The notes: generated from the letters alone by a model not told the origin. A DNA stretch of 64,000 nt from Silene conica (GCA_029255685.2 CM055317.2:19662501-19726500); one strand, 5' to 3'; shown: positions 48,203 through 60,063, numbered from the stretch's first letter. A program made the numbers and translations.

Positions 48203-48491
48203 TTAAGAACTTTTGTCTACAATAGATGATTTTTAAATAAAGTTCTTAAATGAATCTCAACTTTCACTATCCTACTCTTTCATTAAATAAACATAATTAA
48301 TAAATTATTTTTTTTAGTTGAAAATAGGAATTATTTAAATTTAATTGGCTATGAACATTTTTCAATGCTAATATTAATTACGCTCCAAGTTTCAATAAAT
48401 ACAAACTGAGTTCTTGTTTTAGAACTCAGTTCTTAGAATTAAGAACAAACTTTTACTTGCAGTAGAAGAACTTTATTTTTAAAGTTCTTAG
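48203..48491. mobile_element. MITE-like inverted repeat (AAGAACTT ends)
   Basis: The left AAGAACTTTTGTCTACAATA and AAATAAAGTTCTTAA recur inverted at the right (AAGAACAAACTTTTACTTGC, AACTTTATTTTTAAAGTTCT). No duplication established. Confidence 0.5.
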
Positions 48492-48494
48492 TGA

Positions 48495-49168
48495 CAACCC
48501 TGAGACAAAAACCACTATTTCTATTGCGGTTTAGTCATTTTAAACACTTGTTTTGCTAAAATTAAGTTATTCATTTCCCGTTTCCTTCCATACATTTTCA
48601 TCATCCTGTGCCCAGTTCCTCACTAATCAGTAATCATCCACTTCTCACCATCATCTTTCATTTGTTTCATCGTATCCATCAACCTTCAGACACCTTTATA
48701 TTAAACTTGAAAACGAAGACAAGGTTAGCGAAGAATCAATGAACTGATACACATCACCCAAAATTTTCTAGGGTTAATTGATATGAATAATCCAAACTAT
48801 GCCCCCTTCTTATATTAATCTATATTATATTTTAACTCAAAATTATATGAACAATACACTCATTTAACTTATACTAAACTCGGTCGATTTTTGACCGGTA
48901 ATAGAAGGTAATGTAAAGGGTCAACTTAATATGAGGCCCATTATTCATCTTCTTCCTCCATGTTCTATTCTCAACCCAGAAATGTTCCTTTCATCATCTT
49001 AAACCCTAAATTTCAAATGCAAAAATAGTTTCTCTTATATCAAATCACATCATTCCTCTAAATTAACAATGATGTCCTGATTTGTAGTATAAAGGAACCC
49101 CAAAAATCACTCTTTTAACCCAGAAAAACTAGTTTTTATTCAATTAATATGGATTTTTAATTGAATCT
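48495..49168. other. Gene-free flank left of the CACTA element
   Basis: AT-rich; no ORF or terminal repeat identified apart from words like CCAAACTATGCCCCCTTC at 48.79 kb. Confidence 0.4.
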
Positions 49169-49189
49169 CACTACAAGAAATCTGCTAAA

Positions 49190-49440
49190 TACCGTCCGAA
49201 AAAAATGGTCGGTGAGGAGAAAAATTGGTCGGTAAAATCAATTAGCGCCCGAGTTTGGGCACCTAACGACCGAAGAAATTCGGTCGGTAAAATTTTATTA
49301 CCAACCGATGTTTTTGGTCGGTAATTTACCTACCGAATTTTTGGTCGGTATATAAGTATTTCGGTTGGTAATTTTACCTACCAAATATTCGGTTAGTAAT
49401 TAAATATTTCGGTTGATAAATTGTTTTTTGGTCGGTAATT
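49190..49440. repeat. CACTA subterminal repeats, left
   Basis: About ten copies of GGTCGGTAA and its inverted form TTACCNACCGA, often overlapping. These are the usual transposase-binding region of CACTA elements. Confidence 0.85.
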
Positions 49441-50042
49441 TGCAGGTGAATTATAGGCTATTTTTATACCCCTCTAATGCTTATTCTTGTAAATACAAAA
49501 GAACACTTATCAAGAATGAAATTGAAATCACGAATTGTTTAAATTGAACGTCAATTGAAAAAAATGATTTTAATAAAAGTACTCCAAAATATACATTTAC
49601 AATCTCATTCCACATGTTTAAAAAAGAACTAATATCCGTAAATCAGACATTATACACCTATACAATGCTCTAGTATATAAGTCGCATATACTCCAAGGCA
49701 TGTAACTCGAGCATTGATTTGACTTGACTACGCCTTAACTTTATTGATCTCTTCACCGGTTTTGCAAATTTCTTGTTCTCTTGCCTAACATTTATCTGCA
49801 ATAGGAAGGGCCAGAAAAAAATTACTAACATCTCAACTCATGAAGTGTGCACATCAACTAGAACATAGACAAAATTCAACAAGCATTAAGTTGAAACCAA
49901 ACATGCATCACAAGGCACGCCTTAAGCAAAACTTTACTATTGTTTTAGTGTTAAGCAAAGAAATATATTAAATGACGGTCTAGGTAAAAGACTATGAAAA
50001 AAATATATATTGTCCAACAAGAGAATAATAGAGATAACATAC

Positions 50043-50130
50043 CTCAATTGCACGAACAATATTGGTAAATCCATGGCTCTCCTGATGTCTAGTGCGGTTT
50101 GACAACCATCATTCACCAATAAAGCATTTG
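50043..50130 (-). pseudogene. Captured exon resembling an ankyrin repeat, inside the CACTA element
   Basis: On the minus strand an 88-base segment sits between a TTTTTTTCAG acceptor and a GAG|GTATGT donor. One frame gives ALLVNDGCQTALDI and, after a one-base shift, GFTNIVRAIE. Together these read like the plant ankyrin repeat pattern (TALD-A-GxTNVVRAIE). This suggests a host gene exon taken up by the transposon, now frame-shifted. Confidence 0.4.
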
Positions 50131-50579
50131 CTGAAAAAAAAGAGGGGGCAAAATAAAACTATATAAAATAGAACTCCTACAACATTAATTTAAAGAGTTT
50201 TACGCTGTAAACTCGAGTTTCATTCAAATCAAACATAACTAGAGCATGATACTACAAGTCGCAAGGTTACGAACATAAAATGATACACGCGTGATTCAGT
50301 AGCATGTACTTAGCTTACAAACACCCCCTGATTAGTTAGCACATTGTAACTATGAATATCAGCTATGCCGCTTGCAAGCCCTACAAGTAAAAGAAGTGGA
50401 ATTTGCAATCACAATAGACTCTCCTAACAGTCTTTTGAAGGAAAGTTTAGCCCAAAAATCAAATCATACTGTCCACCTCAAGAAGGGTTTAGAACAACAT
50501 ATGAAATATAGTTCCATGCTTGAGTAAACCAGGTAATTAACTAACTCAGCATGCAAAACATGGAAATAATCAAGAGTGG

Positions 50580-51126
50580 TGTTTAGCCCAAAAATCTCAT
50601 CTCACTATTTGGGCCCAAAGATAAATAAATAAGCAGCCCACCACAAGAAGCAGATCAGAGGCAAACCAGAAGCAGACCAGACGCAGACCAGACACAGATC
50701 AGAGTAGAAAAAGAGCTGTTGGAGAAAGGGAATGGGTCAAAACCCTAAAAGGATATTCCCTTATATTCCCTCCCACATTCCAGCACCAGAACAAATCAGT
50801 TGAACGAGTAACTCGCAGCTATAAAAAAGAAACTAGGGCATTCATTTGAGGCATTCAGTTCATACGTTGTAAACTTTCCACTTTCGCAAAATACTTGTAA
50901 TCCGTCTTCAACAGTGAATATCCTCGATCATAGTAAAAATATTGGTGGGATTCCGTTCCCCCCGCGGTTGTTTCCCTCAACGGGTTTTTCCGCGTCACCA
51001 AAACCTCTCGTGTCATTCCTTATTTCTTTTGTTCCCTATATTTGTTTCTTACGTAAAATCCGAATATTGGTTGGTACTTTGACCCGCAACACATAAACTT
51101 GACCCGGTAGAAATTTTACCAAAACA
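50580..51126 (+). repeat. 5' LTR of the Tat element
   Basis: Starts TGTTTAGCCC, ends ACCAAAACA, and contains a TATA box (CTATAAAAAAG, about 50819). A 60-codon ORF inside it recurs in the 3' LTR and is not a gene. Confidence 0.95.
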
Positions 51127-51128
51127 AT

Positions 51129-51147
51129 TTGGCGCCCACCGTGGGGC
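51129..51147 (+). promoter_or_regulatory. Primer-binding site of the Tat element
   Basis: TTGGCGCCCACCGTGGGGC, two bases after the LTR end. This motif is common in Tat-type gypsy elements; the tRNA was not assigned. Confidence 0.75.
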
Positions 51148-51194
51148 ATAGTGCGCATTCCAATATTTAAAATCGTTATCTCGTCACAACAAGC

Positions 51195-53117
51195 ATGTCT
51201 GGGACCAAAGCCAACCCTTCCAGTTCTCAGAGCATGCCAGCCCAGTCCAGTGGGACCAACCCTACTGTGTTCGTTGGTCTCACAGGACCACCCCTGGTCG
51301 TAAGCCAGACCACAGCCTCAAGGGTTGTGGTCCCATCCAGCAAACCTCCTCAGGTTCCCAGATCACCCCCTGTGTCTGCTTCCCCAAGGCAGAGCAGAGA
51401 GAGCAGCCCTAGCAGGAGTGGAGAAGCCCAGATGCCTGGAGCAGGCCAGCAGCCGCAGGTTCCCCGTACAGATCCGATGCAGATGGTGGTCCAGGGAATG
51501 AGTGCTCTGCAGGAAGCCATAGAGGGCCTGAAGAAGGACAATCTGAACCTGAGAGAGCAGATCGCCGCAGTCACACGTCCAGAGCAGCCGTTCAGAATGT
51601 TGCAGCCAGGGCCTGGGCAGACCTTCAATCCCTTCGGGAGAGCAGGGTTGAACCGGCCAATCCCCCAGGAGATCGTCACCAGGCTGGATCTAGGTGACAC
51701 CACCCCGAGCAGTGGCCCAGAGATACTGGATCTGGACTCGTCTGTGTTTGGAGCACCGCAGTCCAGACCAGTTCAGCCTGCAGGTAATCCTACACCTTGT
51801 TTTCCCCCTGGGACTGATCCTTTGATTTTTTCAGGTACCCCTCCGCAGCCTACCATTGGGCGAACGCCAGAGATCTCAGTAGGAGCAGCACCCGTGAACC
51901 AGTCCAGCACTGGAGGGTGGCAAGGAAGAGCACCAGCGCAGTCAGCAGTTGGCTGGCATCCAGGACCAGGCTTCAGTTCGTCTGTGGCAGCCAATCAACC
52001 AGCCGTAGGACCTTGGGGAGGAGCCCCTCCATGCTTCTTCCCTCCGCCAATCAACCCGACCTCAGGTCCCTAGGGAGGAGCCTCTCCAGGCTTCTTCCCT
52101 CCGCCAGTCAATCCATTCCCTGGAGTAGGCAGTCTCTCAGACCAGCGCTACTAGGAGTTAAAAGACATGATCACCAAGATACCTGGTATGCCGAGGCCAA
52201 TGGAGAAAGCTTCCCAGGACAGCTATGCAGATTCACCATTCATCGACAACATCGCCCTGATCAATGTGCCCAAGGGGTTTGTGCCACCAACCATGACACT
52301 ATATGATGGTACGGCCGACCCCCTGGACCACATAAATCAGCATAAACAGAAAATGATGGTGGTAACCGCAACCGGAGCACTTAAGGAGGCTTGCATGTGC
52401 AAAGGATTTGGGTCAACCCTATCCGGAGCAGCCCTGCACTGGTTTGTGGGATTGCCCAATCGCAGCATCTCCTCCTTTGCAGATCTGGTTAATGCCTTTA
52501 ATCAGCAGTTTGCTAGCAGCATGAAACCAGAAAAGCAGACCAGCGATCTATACAGAATTGTCCAAGGATTCGAGGAAACAACTCGAGATTACCTCGCCAG
52601 ATTCTACAAGGAGAAGGTTGTCATTCCACTTTGTGATGTACCCACTGCCATCGAAGCCTTCCGCAGAGGGTTACATCATGATTCAGACCTGTACAAGCAG
52701 TTGACAATGCATCCATGCACTGCCTTTGCTGATGTACAGGCCCAGGCAGTTGCAGCCATGAGGCTGGAAGAAGACGCTGCCTCCAGAAGAAGTACCTACG
52801 ACACAGAACCTGTGTCCAGGAAAGCACCAGTAGAAAAAAGAAGCGAAAGATCAAAGCCCTACAGCAAGCCAGTAAGCAAAGTATCCGAGAGCACCGATGG
52901 TAAAAATGATGCAGATCCACCTCCGAAGGTCAGCGAGTATGGCTTTACCACCGGAATGGCTGGCTTGCTGAAAGCCTTAAAAGAACTCAAGGGAGTCAGA
53001 TGGCCAAAGAAGAAAGAGGAGCGACCCAATGACCGCCGTGATGCTAGCAATAGATGTGAATTTCATGATGACATAGGTCACACTACGGATGAATGCTATA
53101 CCCTCAGGAAGGAGTCC
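51195..53117 (+). pseudogene. Gag of the Tat element, with two in-frame stops
   Basis: One frame from MSGTKANPSSSQ. The first 292 codons are proline/serine/glutamine-rich with a GGAPPCFFPPP-type repeat. Stops fall at 52071 (TAG, where the first copy of the same repeat has TGG) and about 52152. The frame reopens at 52167 into the Gag capsid domain (YDGTADPLDHINQHKQ, FNQQFASSMKP), then a basic linker. It ends in a zinc-finger-like CEFHDDIGHTTDECYTLRKE, beyond which the reading shifts by one base into the protease frame. The DNA is otherwise well preserved. Confidence 0.85.
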
Positions 53118-53851
53118 GATTCCAGTACGACCGAGGCAACTTGGATCATCTGCTCCCAGAGAAGTCCACCAGAGTCAATGCAGCCAGCCAGGTGCAGCCC
53201 TCACCAGCTCCTCCTTGCAATAGAATTGTCAACGTCATCATTGGAGGATCAGAGCTGTGTGGGCTCACCTACTCAGCAGCCAAAAGACGTGTAACTGCAG
53301 CTAAGGGAGACAAGCCAGAATCATCATGTAGAATAGCAAGGCAGGATCTCCCAGCAGTAACCTTTGACGAAACAGTTGCAGAAGCTGTACCAGAACAGCA
53401 CCATGATGCCCTGATTATCACATTGAACATTGGTAATTGTGAGGTCAGGAAAGTCATGGTAGACACAGGCAGCTCCGTCAACCTGCTGATGCTGGATGCA
53501 CTAAAGAACATGGGATTTAACGAGAAGGACCTGACCAAGAAAGCTATACCCCTGGTCGGATTCAGCGGAGAAACAACGCATACCCTGGGGGAAATCACCA
53601 TCCCCACCTACGCCGGAGGACTGAACAAACAGGTAAGGTACTTAGTTATTGATGGTCCATCTACTTACAATGTTATTCTTGGCAGGCCCTGGATCCACGA
53701 AATGCGAGCAATCCCGTCAACGTACCACCAGTGCCTGAAATTTCCTACACCATGGGGAGTTCAGGAGATACGGGGAGACCAGAAGGAGGCCAAGGATTGT
53801 TACAAAGTAGCTCTCAAAAGGACCACCAGACCACCAGCTGCCAGAGCATAG
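53093..53851 (+). CDS. Aspartic protease of the Tat element
   Basis: The open frame begins inside the end of gag (different frame). It contains the active-site VDTGSSVNLL (about residue 120) and the later VILGRPWIHE flap/second motif, as in retropepsins. It ends at a TAG (53849). The same frame continues to a second TAG at 54029 before reverse transcriptase. This copy therefore cannot make one continuous protease-polymerase chain. Confidence 0.85.
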   Translation: MLYPQEGVRFQYDRGNLDHLLPEKSTRVNAASQVQPSPAPPCNRIVNVIIGGSELCGLTYSAAKRRVTAAKGDKPESSCRIARQDLPAVTFDETVAEAVPEQHHDALIITLNIGNCEVRKVMVDTGSSVNLLMLDALKNMGFNEKDLTKKAIPLVGFSGETTHTLGEITIPTYAGGLNKQVRYLVIDGPSTYNVILGRPWIHEMRAIPSTYHQCLKFPTPWGVQEIRGDQKEAKDCYKVALKRTTRPPAARA

Positions 53852-54043
53852 CAACTACAACAACTGCACATCCAGGAGGAGTACATCGAGCCCCAGCAGG
53901 CAGAAATCGATGAGGTCCACCTGGATGAGCAGCACCCAGAAAGGACCGTGTTCGTAGGCTCAGAGTGCTCTGGAGATCTACGCCAGCAGCTCCTCCAGCT
54001 GCTCAGAAAGAATGTGGACTGTTTCGCCTAGTCCCACAAAGAT

Positions 54044-56008
54044 ATGATTGGAATAGACCCAGAGATCATAACACACAAGCTCAGCATAGATCCAGGATTT
54101 AGACCAGTGCAGCAGAGGCGCAGGAAATTTGCAGCAGAAAGACATCAGATCATAAACCAGGAGGTAGATAACCTTCTGGAGGCAGGAAAGATCAGGGAAG
54201 TCAGGTACCCAGAATGGCTATCTAATGTAGTGGTGGTACCAAAAAAGAATGGTAAGTGGAGGGTCTGCGTGGATTTCACGGACCTAAATAAGGCCTGCCC
54301 CAAGGACCCATTCCCCTTGCCACACATAGATGATATGGTAGACGCCACTGCAGGCCACGAAATGTTGACTTTCCTAGATGCTTGGAGCGGGTACAATCAG
54401 ATCAAAATGGACCCGGCAGACCAGGAGAAGACAACATTCAGGTCCGAAAGAGGCATCTACTGCTACAACGTAATGCCCTTCGGTCTTAAGAATGCTGGTT
54501 CCACATACCAGCGGCTCGTCAATATGATGTTCAAAGACCAGATAGGACGCAACATGGAAGTGTATATAGATGATATGGTGGTCAAGTCCAAACAATTGGT
54601 GGACCACACCCAGCACCTGGTGGTAACATTCAACACCCTCCGGAAGTACAAGATGAAGCTGAATCCAGCTAAGTGTACCTTTGGAGTTTCCAGTGGGAAA
54701 TTCCTGGGGTATATGGTAACACAGAGAGGGATAGAAGCCAGCACAGAACAGATCAAAGCAGTTCTGCAGCTGGAATCACCCCAGAAGCCAAAAGATGTGC
54801 AGCGTCTGACGGGAAGAGTAGCAGCCCTGAGCAGGTTTATATCCAGATCCTCAGACCGGTGCAAATTATTCTATGACATTCTCAGAAAAAGCCAGAAGTT
54901 TGATTGGACACCAGAGCACGAAAAGGCATTCCAGGAACTAAAGCAGTACCTGAGCAGCCCACCCCTGCTATCCAAGCCAGAGCAGGGGGAGGTCCTGCTC
55001 ATGTACCTCTCAGTAACCGAAGCAACAGTAAGTGCAGTTCTGGTCCGACAGCACGAAGGAGCTCAGCACCCGGTGTACTACGTCAGCAAGTCATTACTGC
55101 CAGCAGAAGCAAGGTATACCTCACTGGAAAAACTAGTATTGGCATTGGTCACAGCATCCTATAAGCTGCGTCCGTACTTCGAGTCTCATACCATCTCAGT
55201 GGTTACCAATCACCCACTCAAGACGGTTATGAGAAATCCAGAATTATCAGGACGAATGGCTAAGTGGTTTGTGCACCTTAGTGGCTATGATCTCCAGTTT
55301 GAACCACGCACAGCCATAAAGTCACAAGCCCTTGCAGACTTTATCTCCGATTTCAGCCCGACATTCCAGACCCAAGCAGAGCAGGAAACCCTGCACTTAC
55401 ACCAGGGTGCCAAACCAGGCACCTGGGAGTTACGAGTAGATGGAGCTTCAAACGCCAGAGGGTCCGGAGTTGGGTTGATCCTCCGATCACCAGAAGGAGA
55501 TCTAATCACCCAAGCAGTCCGATGTGAGTTCAAGACCACAAATAATGTGGCTGAGTATGAAGCCCTAGTCCTGGGACTACAACTAGCCCTGGACATGGGA
55601 ATCAACCATGTTAATGTATACAGTGATTCACAACTAATTGTGACTCATGTCAATGGAGCATATGAAGCAAGAGACCCCACAATGGTGGCCTACTTGTGTG
55701 TAGCAAAGGAGTTAATCATCAGATTCGTGGAATTCTGCATCCAGCAAGTACCCAAAGAACAGAACGCAGAAGCAGATGCACTGGCAACCCTAGGCTCAAC
55801 CTTCAAACCAGCCGACGTAGCCAATATTCCAATCACCCATGTCCTCAAACCAGCCATTCCTGGACTAGATTCGGACCAGGAGGAGCTATCTGTCTGCAGC
55901 AACAACCCAGACCAAGAGTTAGAACAAGACTGGCGAAAGCCATACCTGGACTGGTTGCAGCATGATATCCAGCCCAGCAGTAAGAAGAAGCGCGCATTTT
56001 CAGGATGA
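54044..56008 (+). CDS. Reverse transcriptase, RNase H and second RNase H of the Tat element
   Basis: 654 codons in the protease frame. The reverse transcriptase core has FPLPHIDDMVDATAGHE, the polymerase site YIDDMVV (about residue 175) and the thumb region. The first RNase H follows (about 295-440). After a short linker a second RNase H-like domain (about 465-600) has the pattern VDGASNARGSGVG, then NNVAEYEAL, then YSDSQLIV. This matches the extra RNase H known from the Tat lineage. The frame ends at a TGA overlapping the next ORF by four bases (ATGA, 56005-56008); this break separates integrase. Confidence 0.9.
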   Translation: MIGIDPEIITHKLSIDPGFRPVQQRRRKFAAERHQIINQEVDNLLEAGKIREVRYPEWLSNVVVVPKKNGKWRVCVDFTDLNKACPKDPFPLPHIDDMVDATAGHEMLTFLDAWSGYNQIKMDPADQEKTTFRSERGIYCYNVMPFGLKNAGSTYQRLVNMMFKDQIGRNMEVYIDDMVVKSKQLVDHTQHLVVTFNTLRKYKMKLNPAKCTFGVSSGKFLGYMVTQRGIEASTEQIKAVLQLESPQKPKDVQRLTGRVAALSRFISRSSDRCKLFYDILRKSQKFDWTPEHEKAFQELKQYLSSPPLLSKPEQGEVLLMYLSVTEATVSAVLVRQHEGAQHPVYYVSKSLLPAEARYTSLEKLVLALVTASYKLRPYFESHTISVVTNHPLKTVMRNPELSGRMAKWFVHLSGYDLQFEPRTAIKSQALADFISDFSPTFQTQAEQETLHLHQGAKPGTWELRVDGASNARGSGVGLILRSPEGDLITQAVRCEFKTTNNVAEYEALVLGLQLALDMGINHVNVYSDSQLIVTHVNGAYEARDPTMVAYLCVAKELIIRFVEFCIQQVPKEQNAEADALATLGSTFKPADVANIPITHVLKPAIPGLDSDQEELSVCSNNPDQELEQDWRKPYLDWLQHDIQPSSKKKRAFSG

Positions 56009-57165
56009 AGGCTTCCAGGTTCCTACTGATTGATGGAATCCTGTTCCAGAAATCATTAGCAGGGCCATATCTGCGATGCCTGGACCAGACTGAGGCGCAG
56101 ACAGTCTTGCATGACCTCCACAGCGGAGACTGTGGAAATCATGCAGGGGGAAGAAGCCTGTCCAATAGAGCCCTCAGAATGGGATACTTCTGGCCCACAA
56201 TGCGCAAGGACACGAAGGAGTATGCAAGGAAATGTGACGCCTGTCAAAGGCACGCATCTGTCAATCATCAACCAGCAGAACCCCTGCACCCGGTCATATC
56301 CCCATGGCCTTTTATGAAGTGGGGGATGGATATTGTGGGGCCTCTCCCCAGAGCACCGGGAAACAAAATGTACATGCTGGCCATGACAAACTACTTCTCT
56401 AAATGGATCGAAGCAGAATCATTCACCCAGACCACCGAAGCACAGGTCATCTCTTTTATTAAGCGCAATATATTCACTAGATTTGGCATACCCTCAGAAA
56501 TAATATGTGATAACGCTTCCCAATTCATTGGGAAGAAAACCGAGGCTTTCTGCGCTGGGTGGAACGTATCACTCCAGAAGTCTACCCCCAGAAATCCCCA
56601 GTCCAACGGACAAGCGGAGTCCAGTAATAAGATCATTATTGAGAATATGAAAAAGAAACTACAAGAAATGGGAGGGAAATGGGCAGAGGAGCTCCCTCTG
56701 GTCCTGTGGGCTGACAGAACTACTCCGAAAGTAGCAACAGGTCAGACCCCCTTCAGCCTTGTCTTCGGAGCAGAAGCAGTAATTCCTTCTGAGGTCAAAG
56801 TCCCAACCCACAGGTACGGGAGCACAACTGAGGACCAGAACCAAGTAGAGATGGCAAGTAGCCTGGACACTGTTGATGAACTCAGGACCAGTGCCTACGT
56901 CAGAATGGCCTCATACAAGCAGATGGTGGCTCGGAGCTACAACAAAAATGTCAGGATCAGAACCCTGCAAGTAGGAGATCTGGTCCTGAGAAAGGTGTTC
57001 CAGAACACCAAAAACCGACAAGCTGGAAAGTTTGCTTACAATTGGGAGGGTCCATACCAAGTGGAGAGCATAGTTGGTAATGGGGCCTACAGGCTAATGA
57101 CAATGGAAGGGGAAATGATACCCAGATCATGGAATATACTTCACTTAAAAAAGTATATCATCTAG
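56005..57165 (+). CDS. Integrase of the Tat element
   Basis: 386 codons. An N-terminal HHCC zinc-binding region (H...H...CDAC, residues about 35-85) is followed by the DDE catalytic core: GMDIVGP, ICDNASQF, then the glutamate in SNGQAESS. A C-terminal domain follows (GDLVLRKVF, WEGPYQV). In related elements integrase is read as part of pol, so the frame change at 56005 is probably damage. Some core residues are G-to-A-like changes (DNASQF where DNGSQF is usual). Confidence 0.9.
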   Translation: MKASRFLLIDGILFQKSLAGPYLRCLDQTEAQTVLHDLHSGDCGNHAGGRSLSNRALRMGYFWPTMRKDTKEYARKCDACQRHASVNHQPAEPLHPVISPWPFMKWGMDIVGPLPRAPGNKMYMLAMTNYFSKWIEAESFTQTTEAQVISFIKRNIFTRFGIPSEIICDNASQFIGKKTEAFCAGWNVSLQKSTPRNPQSNGQAESSNKIIIENMKKKLQEMGGKWAEELPLVLWADRTTPKVATGQTPFSLVFGAEAVIPSEVKVPTHRYGSTTEDQNQVEMASSLDTVDELRTSAYVRMASYKQMVARSYNKNVRIRTLQVGDLVLRKVFQNTKNRQAGKFAYNWEGPYQVESIVGNGAYRLMTMEGEMIPRSWNILHLKKYII

Positions 57166-57880
57166 AGGTGCCTCCACCAGACCCGAGCAGCTCCTTTAGA
57201 CTTCAGGTTCTACTCTGTATAAAGTTTACTCTGGTTCAGCTCAAAAATTTTGTCTTGCCTTTATATTTTTTAAGCTTAAGTTTAGAATGTCATCTTACCC
57301 ACATACTTTTAAAAGAAAAAAAAAACCTAAGTTTAGTAGTCTAGGCCTTATAATTTCAAACCTTAATGTGTTTTCAATTTTTGAGTCTTTAAAAGGAAAA
57401 AATTTCATCATTTATTTTCTGGACCAGAATTTACTTAGCCTAGTGGACTGACCTAAAGAGGAAATCTGCGCTGATCGCAGGAGAACCTAAGTCAAGCCTG
57501 ACACCCCAGTATAGGGATGAGTATATAAAACACCAGGCCAGCACACCAAAACAGCGATGGCCAAAATACAAACGAAACATGCATGTACAAAAGAAAAACG
57601 CCAGAAAGACGGCAGAAAACCAACAGATAAAAAGCAAACCCCAGACAATGGGGACCATACGATTAAAGGAAAGGCCACCCAAGGCAGCCTCAAAACACAA
57701 TTGTTTTTACTGGTCCACCCGTACCAGCAGGAAAATTACAAGCATTAAGCCCACGCAGGGGCATCCAAAGTTCAAAAAATTAAAACGCCCATATCAGGGC
57801 CAAGCAGATAAATTTTAAACCTACTCGTCAGGAGTAGGTCTAGCAGCAGCTACATCAGCATTGGTGGGGTCAGAGGTCAC
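57166..57880 (+). other. Non-coding part of the Tat 3' region
   Basis: Between integrase stop and the antisense gene's stop. No domain found in either strand; it probably contains antisense 3' UTR. Confidence 0.5.
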
Positions 57881-57883
57881 CTT

Positions 57884-59922
57884 CTATCCAGCATCTTGGG
57901 ACCCCACCCCATCTTCTTCCTCATCATCGTCAGAGATCAGGTCCATGTTTAAACCCTCGGGAAAGTCAGAAGCAAAGGCCTTCTCCAAAGCTGCTAAGTC
58001 CCAGGTGGTATGGTTACCCTCCTGGAACTCCCGGACACACTTTACCCGGGTCTCAGCAGCAGTATAAGCAACAGCTTCAATTAACGCCCTCTGCAGACCA
58101 GCCTTCTTTTGCTCCAGGGCCTCCACCTTCAGCACCAGATCCGCCTCCGAAGTCAAGGCCCTCTCCAGCTTAGAATGAGCCGCGGTTAGCTGGTTCTGGG
58201 AAGCCTCCTCCTGGGCCTTGAGCATCTCCTGACCAATAGCCACATCCCGACGAGAACGCTCAACAGCCTGCCGCAAACTCTCCCTCAGGGTTTCCTCCAA
58301 GCTCAGCTTCTCCGATAACTCCCGCTCCTTCTTCGTCAGGGCCTCATGCATCCTCTCCACCTCCTACCTCCTCTTCAGAGCCTCAGACTGGGCCGCCTTC
58401 GTACAGTGAAGTTCAGCCAATAGAGCTTCGCTCTGTCGCTTGGCACAGAGTGACAGCTCCAGGACCTGGAAATCCAGACCAGGTCAGGGAAAAGAGAAGA
58501 AAGAAAAAGAAGAAAAAGGGAAAAGAAAAAGGAAGGTTACCTCAAAGGAAACCTCCGCAGTACGTCTGATCAAATCCTTGAAAGGACGAGTTTCCATAAT
58601 AGAGGCAGAGGCGGGGAAAAGCAGTGAGTCCAAGGCAGGCCAGAGATTAGTTCTGGACCCACCAAAATCCACTGGGAGATCCAGACGCAGAGCAGGAGAA
58701 GATGGACCTTCCCCAGAAGATGGCAGAGGCAGCTGCTCCAGTATAGGCTGGTAACCAGGAGTAGGAATGGTGGGAGGAATCTTGAGAGGAGAAGGATCAA
58801 CATAGGGAGCCTCAGAAACAGGTTCCTGGACCAGATCAACAGTGTCAACTTCAATAGGGGCAGCCTTGGACCCGGCTCCAACAGAGCTCCCCTCCACAAC
58901 GTCCATTCGTCTTCTTTGAGGACCCCGCGTCCCCAGAAGCCAACCTTTTCCTGCGTAGCTGCATCACCCTGCTTACGTCTACTCTGGGCTTGCCTGAAAA
59001 GGTGACAGCAGGAATCAGAGCAGACTAAACGCAGATCCACCCAAAGAAAACAGAAAACATCGAAACTACCGTACCCTCCTTCTTCACCACCAGAACAGCA
59101 GCATCCCGGACCAGCTTGGAGAACGTCCTCTCCTCGGCAGGAAGGTCCAGGAGTTTGGCCTTGGAAGTAGGGGGATCAGCGGAATCAGGAAGCTTAGCCA
59201 AGCTACGCCCTGCGGAAACTAACAAGCTATCAGAAACAGACAAAAACAATAAAGCAAAGAAAATCAAACGCCAGAGCAAAACCAGTACCTTCCACAGGCT
59301 GCCACTTGGAAAATATATAGTCTGGAGAATGAGGAAGGGTGTCAATCTTGACAAAAATAAAGCGGGTAAACCACTTACTGTCATCTGGAGTAGTGGAAAA
59401 GATAATGGCAGAAGGCATATTGTCATGGCTACGAATGGTACACTGAGAGTTACCCAGAGAACGAGGGGTGAACCACTGCCCCAAGTCAGCCAAACCATTG
59501 TTCAGCCCCCGTTCACGGTTCAAAGCACAAATACTGAGTAAGATCCTCCATGCATGCGGACCAATCTGGCACATAGCTAACTTGGTTAACTTCAAGAAAT
59601 CGATAATCAAATCAGGAAAAGGAAATCTGAGACCCAGACGGAAAAGATATTCATAGAGACAAGTCCATCATTCCCTCTCAAAATCGGCCTTCTCGCCAGC
59701 AAGAGGGAAGTGATAGACCACCCCATCCGGAAATCCGAATCGAAGCTTGATAAAAGAGGCATGGGACTCGTTGAAAGCAGAATCACATAAATGCTTGGCC
59801 GCAAGCAACTTCTGCGACGGGAAAGGACCAGAATAGTCCCCCGAAGCAGGGGTAGATCCGGAAGACCCAGCAGGAGCAGGAGTAGTGGAAGGAGTAGCGG
59901 AAGAAGACCCAGGACCAGACAT
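57884..59922 (-). pseudogene. Antisense spliced gene in the 3' region of the Tat element
   Basis: Starting at ATG 59922 on the strand opposite to gag/pol, four exons join in phase: about 59922-59289, 59215-59071, 58994-58537 and 58468-57884. Donors are GTACTG, GTACGG and GTAACC; acceptors are CCGCAG, TTTCAG and TTCCAG. The first exon begins with a Ser/Pro/Thr-rich stretch. It then has a globular region with NESHASFIKLRFGFPDG and IDFLKLTKLAMCQIGPHAWR. The last exon encodes a highly charged coiled coil (KKERELSEKLSLEETLRESL) ending in an acidic DDDEEEDG. Damage: a TGA at 59668 (TGG expected in context), one frame change in exon 3 near 58910 and a TAG near 58365. Extra antisense ORFs are known in Tat-lineage elements, but their function is unknown. 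Confidence 0.65.
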
Positions 59923-60063
59923 GATGGATTATTAAAAAGAAACAGTGAAAAAGTTTTTACAGCGGAGAAAAGAAAGTAAGAAAGACAAGAAGATGGTAAA
60001 GAAAGTAAGAGAGAAAGTGAATTTTTTGAAAGTGGTAAAAGTGAAGCAACACGGTTAAAAGGG

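Noticed and set aside
50914-51096. 60-codon ORF repeated at 60642-60824
   Set aside because: Both copies lie inside the two LTRs; repetition reflects LTR identity, not a gene family.
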